From an uncultured Erythrobacter sp. (GTDB lineage: Bacteria; Pseudomonadota; Alphaproteobacteria; Sphingomonadales; Sphingomonadaceae), in contig CANLZP010000003.1 of assembly GCA_947495695.1 (NCBI GenBank), positions 1-64,000 of the forward strand: a DNA stretch of 64,000 nt. Direction: 5' to 3'. Below are positions 63,385 to 64,000 of the stretch, piece after piece. Under the pieces are notes generated by a model, which was not told the origin of the DNA, searched no databases, and saw only the letters and a list, made by a program, of their open reading frames with translations. Both the position numbers and the translations under genes were made by a program. Position 1 is the stretch's first letter. Every line of letters starts with the position of its first letter.

Positions 63385-63855
63385 ATGGTTGACGTCCGCA
63401 TTGAACCGCAAGTGCGTGAGCACGCCGAGGGCCTATTTGCAGCCTTGCAAGACGAGCGGATCTATAAGCACCTCGATGATGGCCCCCCTGAATCAGTGCA
63501 GGCCCTTTCCGAACGTATTGGGAGACTTTTGCAAGGTGCTCCAGCAGATTGCCCGGAAACATGGCTGAACTGGACCGTGTTCGAGGGCGATAATGTGGTC
63601 GGTTATACTCAAGCCACCGTCTATGACGATGGCACTGCCAGCTTGGCCTATGTCCTTTCGCCACAAGCATGGGGCCAGTCGATCGCTTATGCCGCAAGCA
63701 AGCTGACAATCGATTTGCTCAAAGCGATGTCTTCGGTGGAGCGTATCGTGGCTGATACTGAACAAGGCAACGCTCGATCAAAAGCTCTGCTATTGCGGCT
63801 TGGATTTGCCTATACACACGAAATCGATGGAGATGTTTTCTATCAATTGGACTGA
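63385..63855 (+). CDS. GNAT family N-acetyltransferase
   Basis: A 156-residue acetyltransferase. ATG 63385 is preferred over TTG 63382. The layout has VDVRIEPQVREHAEGLFAAL at the start, WTVFEGDNVVGYTQATVYDDG in the core strands, the acetyl-CoA loop region SPQAWGQSIAYAASKL near residue 93, and DTEQGNARSKALLLRLGF near the end. The P-loop reads WGQSIA rather than the usual Q/R-x-x-G-x-G/A, with only partial glycines, so the protein is divergent. The substrate is unknown. Confidence 0.85.
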   Translation: MVDVRIEPQVREHAEGLFAALQDERIYKHLDDGPPESVQALSERIGRLLQGAPADCPETWLNWTVFEGDNVVGYTQATVYDDGTASLAYVLSPQAWGQSIAYAASKLTIDLLKAMSSVERIVADTEQGNARSKALLLRLGFAYTHEIDGDVFYQLD

Positions 63856-63934
63856 GCTGACTAAGCGGCATCGGCTCATTCAAGTATGCAGTTTTCGTAC
63901 AATTCGGCCCGGTCCAGCATTAGCTAGCCTGGCT

Positions 63935-64000
63935 CTATTGGGGCACCTGCAATTCCACCTCCAGTGCTGTGTCTTGGCCAAGCCGATTGAAGAATGTATG
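63935..64000 (-). CDS. 3' end of an unidentified minus-strand gene
   Basis: The last 21 codons of a minus-strand frame enter from the right edge and end in TAG at 63937-63935 (final residues GQDTALEVELQVPQ). Too little is present to assign a family, and it may not be a gene. Confidence 0.35.
   Translation of the reverse strand, partial: HTFFNRLGQDTALEVELQVPQ

Overview
The window looks like chromosomal DNA of an alphaproteobacterium, most probably a sphingomonad of the Erythrobacteraceae type. Four things point there: large TonB-dependent receptors with acidic N-termini, the argS / SPOR / nagZ / scpA / scpB / tatABC gene order, a cpa-type Tad locus, and two M17 aminopeptidases with argC nearby. 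No rRNA, tRNA, insertion sequence, prophage cluster or CRISPR array was recognised. The taxonomic call is inference from gene content.

Layout. 1-5.9 kb: the 5' part of a trimeric autotransporter adhesin (minus strand, running off the left edge), a small all-beta protein, a membrane-anchored penicillin-acylase-family hydrolase, and a divergent M17 aminopeptidase whose signal peptide appears only if translation begins at an ATT codon. 6-19.3 kb: clpB, a TonB receptor followed by a secreted S9 peptidase, a secreted hypothetical protein, a methyltransferase, and a second TonB receptor on the minus strand. 19.7-23.9 kb: acyl-CoA metabolism (thiolase, SDR dehydrogenase, crotonase-fold protein with an isomerase-like active site), a GNAT and a MarR regulator. 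24-31.4 kb: a minus-strand Tad/Cpa locus (cpaA, cpaB, cpaC, cpaD, cpaE, tadB, tadC) with no CpaF/TadA ATPase and no Flp pilin gene. 31.5-37 kb: an alpha/beta hydrolase overlapping a FAD oxidoreductase, a DUF1508 protein, then ispH-thrB-rnhA on the minus strand and a lipoprotein. 37.2-43.8 kb: argS, a SPOR protein, nagZ, scpA, scpB, tatA, tatB, tatC in one direction, with three 4-bp or shorter junctions. 44-49.5 kb: a tiny membrane-associated secreted protein, an amidohydrolase/dehydrogenase pair, ilvA and bpt. 49.5-55.9 kb: tamA-tamB. 55.9-59.4 kb: a solitary GH24 lysozyme, a DUF4197 protein with a Tat-like signal, glnA and glnB. 59.6-64 kb: argC, an SH3-only protein and a second M17 peptidase on the minus strand; then map and a GNAT on the plus strand, and a C-terminal scrap of another minus-strand gene.

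How the genes fit together. The left half is rich in surface and scavenging functions: adhesin, acylase, aminopeptidase, S9 peptidase and two TonB receptors. These suggest uptake and breakdown of peptides or amides. TamAB, TatABC and the Tad locus are envelope export systems. Housekeeping genes fill the right half.

The points most worth checking are the missing CpaF in an otherwise compact Tad locus, the hidden ATT-initiated signal peptide of the first aminopeptidase, the cysteine-bracketed calcium-type cassette at the tip of the adhesin, the SH3-only remnant of a C40 peptidase, and the 74-residue secreted protein with its own promoter and terminator.
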